Part shown: positions 63,211-64,000 of the stretch, piece after piece
How positions within the stretch are numbered: position 1 is the first letter of the stretch
Layout of the letters: every line of letters starts with the position of its first letter
Assembly (NCBI GenBank): GCA_963789215.1
Contig: CAWBJY010000004.1
Span: forward strand, 482,123-546,122
DNA: 64,000 nucleotides
Source of the DNA: Phormidesmis sp963789215
GTDB lineage: Bacteria > Cyanobacteriota > Cyanobacteriia > Phormidesmidales > Phormidesmidaceae
Direction: 5' to 3'
The notes under the pieces: generated by a model
What the model was told of the DNA's origin: nothing
The model's input: only the letters and a program-made list of their open reading frames with translations
The model's database searches: none
Program-made: the position numbers and the translations under genes

Positions 63211-64000
63211 GTGCCTGAGCATATCTTTATTTCTCACGCTTCTGCCAACGATGAGCTAGTGAAAAAGCTGCGCGAGATATTGGAGCTGCACGGGCAGTTG
63301 CCCTGGGTGGACTCGCGCAAGCTGACGGGCGGCGATGACCTCGCAGCGGTAATTGAAAGCAGCGTTCGGACGGCTCGGCATTTTGTGGTGGTGCTAAGCG
63401 TAGATGCGATGAGTTCTGAGTGGGTGCAGCGGGAGGTGGGCTGGGCGCGGGAGGTAGCGCAGCAGCGAGCGGGCTATAAGGTGATTCCGGTAGTGCTGCC
63501 GGGTGTGAATTCTGGTTTGTTGAGGCTGCTATTTCCAAATGAGCCGCTTTACATTTTTGTAGAGGATGCGCCAACTGGCCTTGACGATGCGATGCCGAAG
63601 ATATTCGCGGCGCTGGGCGAGCGGCTGCCGGAAGATTGGCAAGGCGGTGGGCCGGTGGCAGTGGAGCCGGTGGAGGAATTGCTGCTGGCGCTGAGCGATC
63701 CGCGCATTGTGGAGCGAGACAGTATTCGCAGGGCAGAGGCCACTGCCGAGCTTACCTACTTTCCGGCGGATAACAGCCGCATTATTGTGAGCCGCCGGTA
63801 TAGGTTCACTGCGCCGCTGGGGCCGGTGGAGCTAGAAGATATTCGCTGGTACATTGAGCGCTACTTTCAGTGGCCGACGGGCGTTTTTAAGGAGCGGGCG
63901 CAGAAGACTGAGCAGCAGTTGCCGGAGTGGGGAAATGCGCTGTTTGCGGCGGCGATAGGGGGCGAGTCGGCGCGGGAGCCTTTGGGGGCTTGGCAGCGGG
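63211..64000 (+). CDS. TIR-domain protein, truncated by window edge
   Basis: The frame opens at GTG 63211 and runs to the window end (263 codons). Residues 1-135 form a TIR domain: EHIFISHASANDELVKKL, PWVDSRKLTGGDDL, a VVVLSVDAMSSEWVQREVGWA stretch with Trp and Glu where TIR NADases place the catalytic Glu. After a linker the sequence ELEDIRWYIERYFQWPTGVFKERAQKTEQQLPEWGNALF resembles the segment that precedes CHAT peptidase domains. A TIR-CHAT protein is likely but the rest is outside the window. A defence or cell-death role is inferred from the domain class. Confidence 0.75.
   Translation, partial: MPEHIFISHASANDELVKKLREILELHGQLPWVDSRKLTGGDDLAAVIESSVRTARHFVVVLSVDAMSSEWVQREVGWAREVAQQRAGYKVIPVVLPGVNSGLLRLLFPNEPLYIFVEDAPTGLDDAMPKIFAALGERLPEDWQGGGPVAVEPVEELLLALSDPRIVERDSIRRAEATAELTYFPADNSRIIVSRRYRFTAPLGPVELEDIRWYIERYFQWPTGVFKERAQKTEQQLPEWGNALFAAAIGGESAREPLGAWQR

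Overview
This window is cyanobacterial chromosome. It carries phycobilisome genes (phycocyanin beta and alpha, three rod linkers, the bilin reductase pcyA), a bifunctional panC-cmk fusion, a photosynthetic-type gap2, the carotenoid desaturase crtD, serA next to prmA, and very many GCGATCGC (HIP1) palindromes. I cannot name the species. The chromatic-acclimation genes suggest a strain that tunes its pigments to green and red light.

Layout: 1-16.9 kb is housekeeping and pigment metabolism: ribBA (cut by the left edge), a carboxyl-terminal protease, a creatininase-family hydrolase, a polyphosphate-glucokinase-like kinase, 5-formyl-THF cyclo-ligase, panC-cmk, an RlpA-like protein, purM, a prohibitin, crtD, a divergent desaturase, a TPR/aspartyl-protease-fold protein and glutathione peroxidase. 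17.1-26.3 kb is the centrepiece: a sensor kinase, a single-domain receiver and a large multidomain response regulator, all on the + strand, that match RcaE, RcaF and RcaC, followed by pcyA and cpcB-cpcA-linker-linker-cpcD. The kinase GAF domain has a Cys-Leu pair and a Lys 13 residues after the Cys, as expected for a green/red protochromic cyanobacteriochrome. L-box-like direct repeats lie upstream of both pcyA and cpcB, so sensor, phosphorelay, binding sites and outputs sit within about 9 kb.

26.5-30 kb holds selD (NADH-dehydrogenase-like/SelD fusion, broken by two frameshifts) and mnmH, the tRNA 2-selenouridine pair. 30-49 kb carries a frameshifted radical-SAM gene, gap2, murC (frameshifted), murB, ybaB, a low-molecular-weight phosphatase, a photolyase, a nucleoside transporter, a GGDEF-EAL protein, a PIN/TRAM protein, hemW, serA and prmA. 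49-64 kb carries a DUF39 protein, TPR and membrane proteins, a pseudouridine synthase, a PP2C phosphatase (frameshifted), mazG, a lipoprotein SUMF1 protein (frameshifted), a cupin, a pentapeptide-repeat protein, a DUF3598 protein, a GTPase, and a TIR-domain protein cut by the right edge.

Two patterns cut across the window. First, five otherwise well-conserved genes carry single-base-scale frameshifts, mostly at short homopolymer runs, which points to sequence error more than to decay. Second, many gene 3' ends carry 12-17 bp tandem duplications of locus-specific sequence, often across the stop codon, and similar duplications occur in frame inside several proteins, including RcaE.
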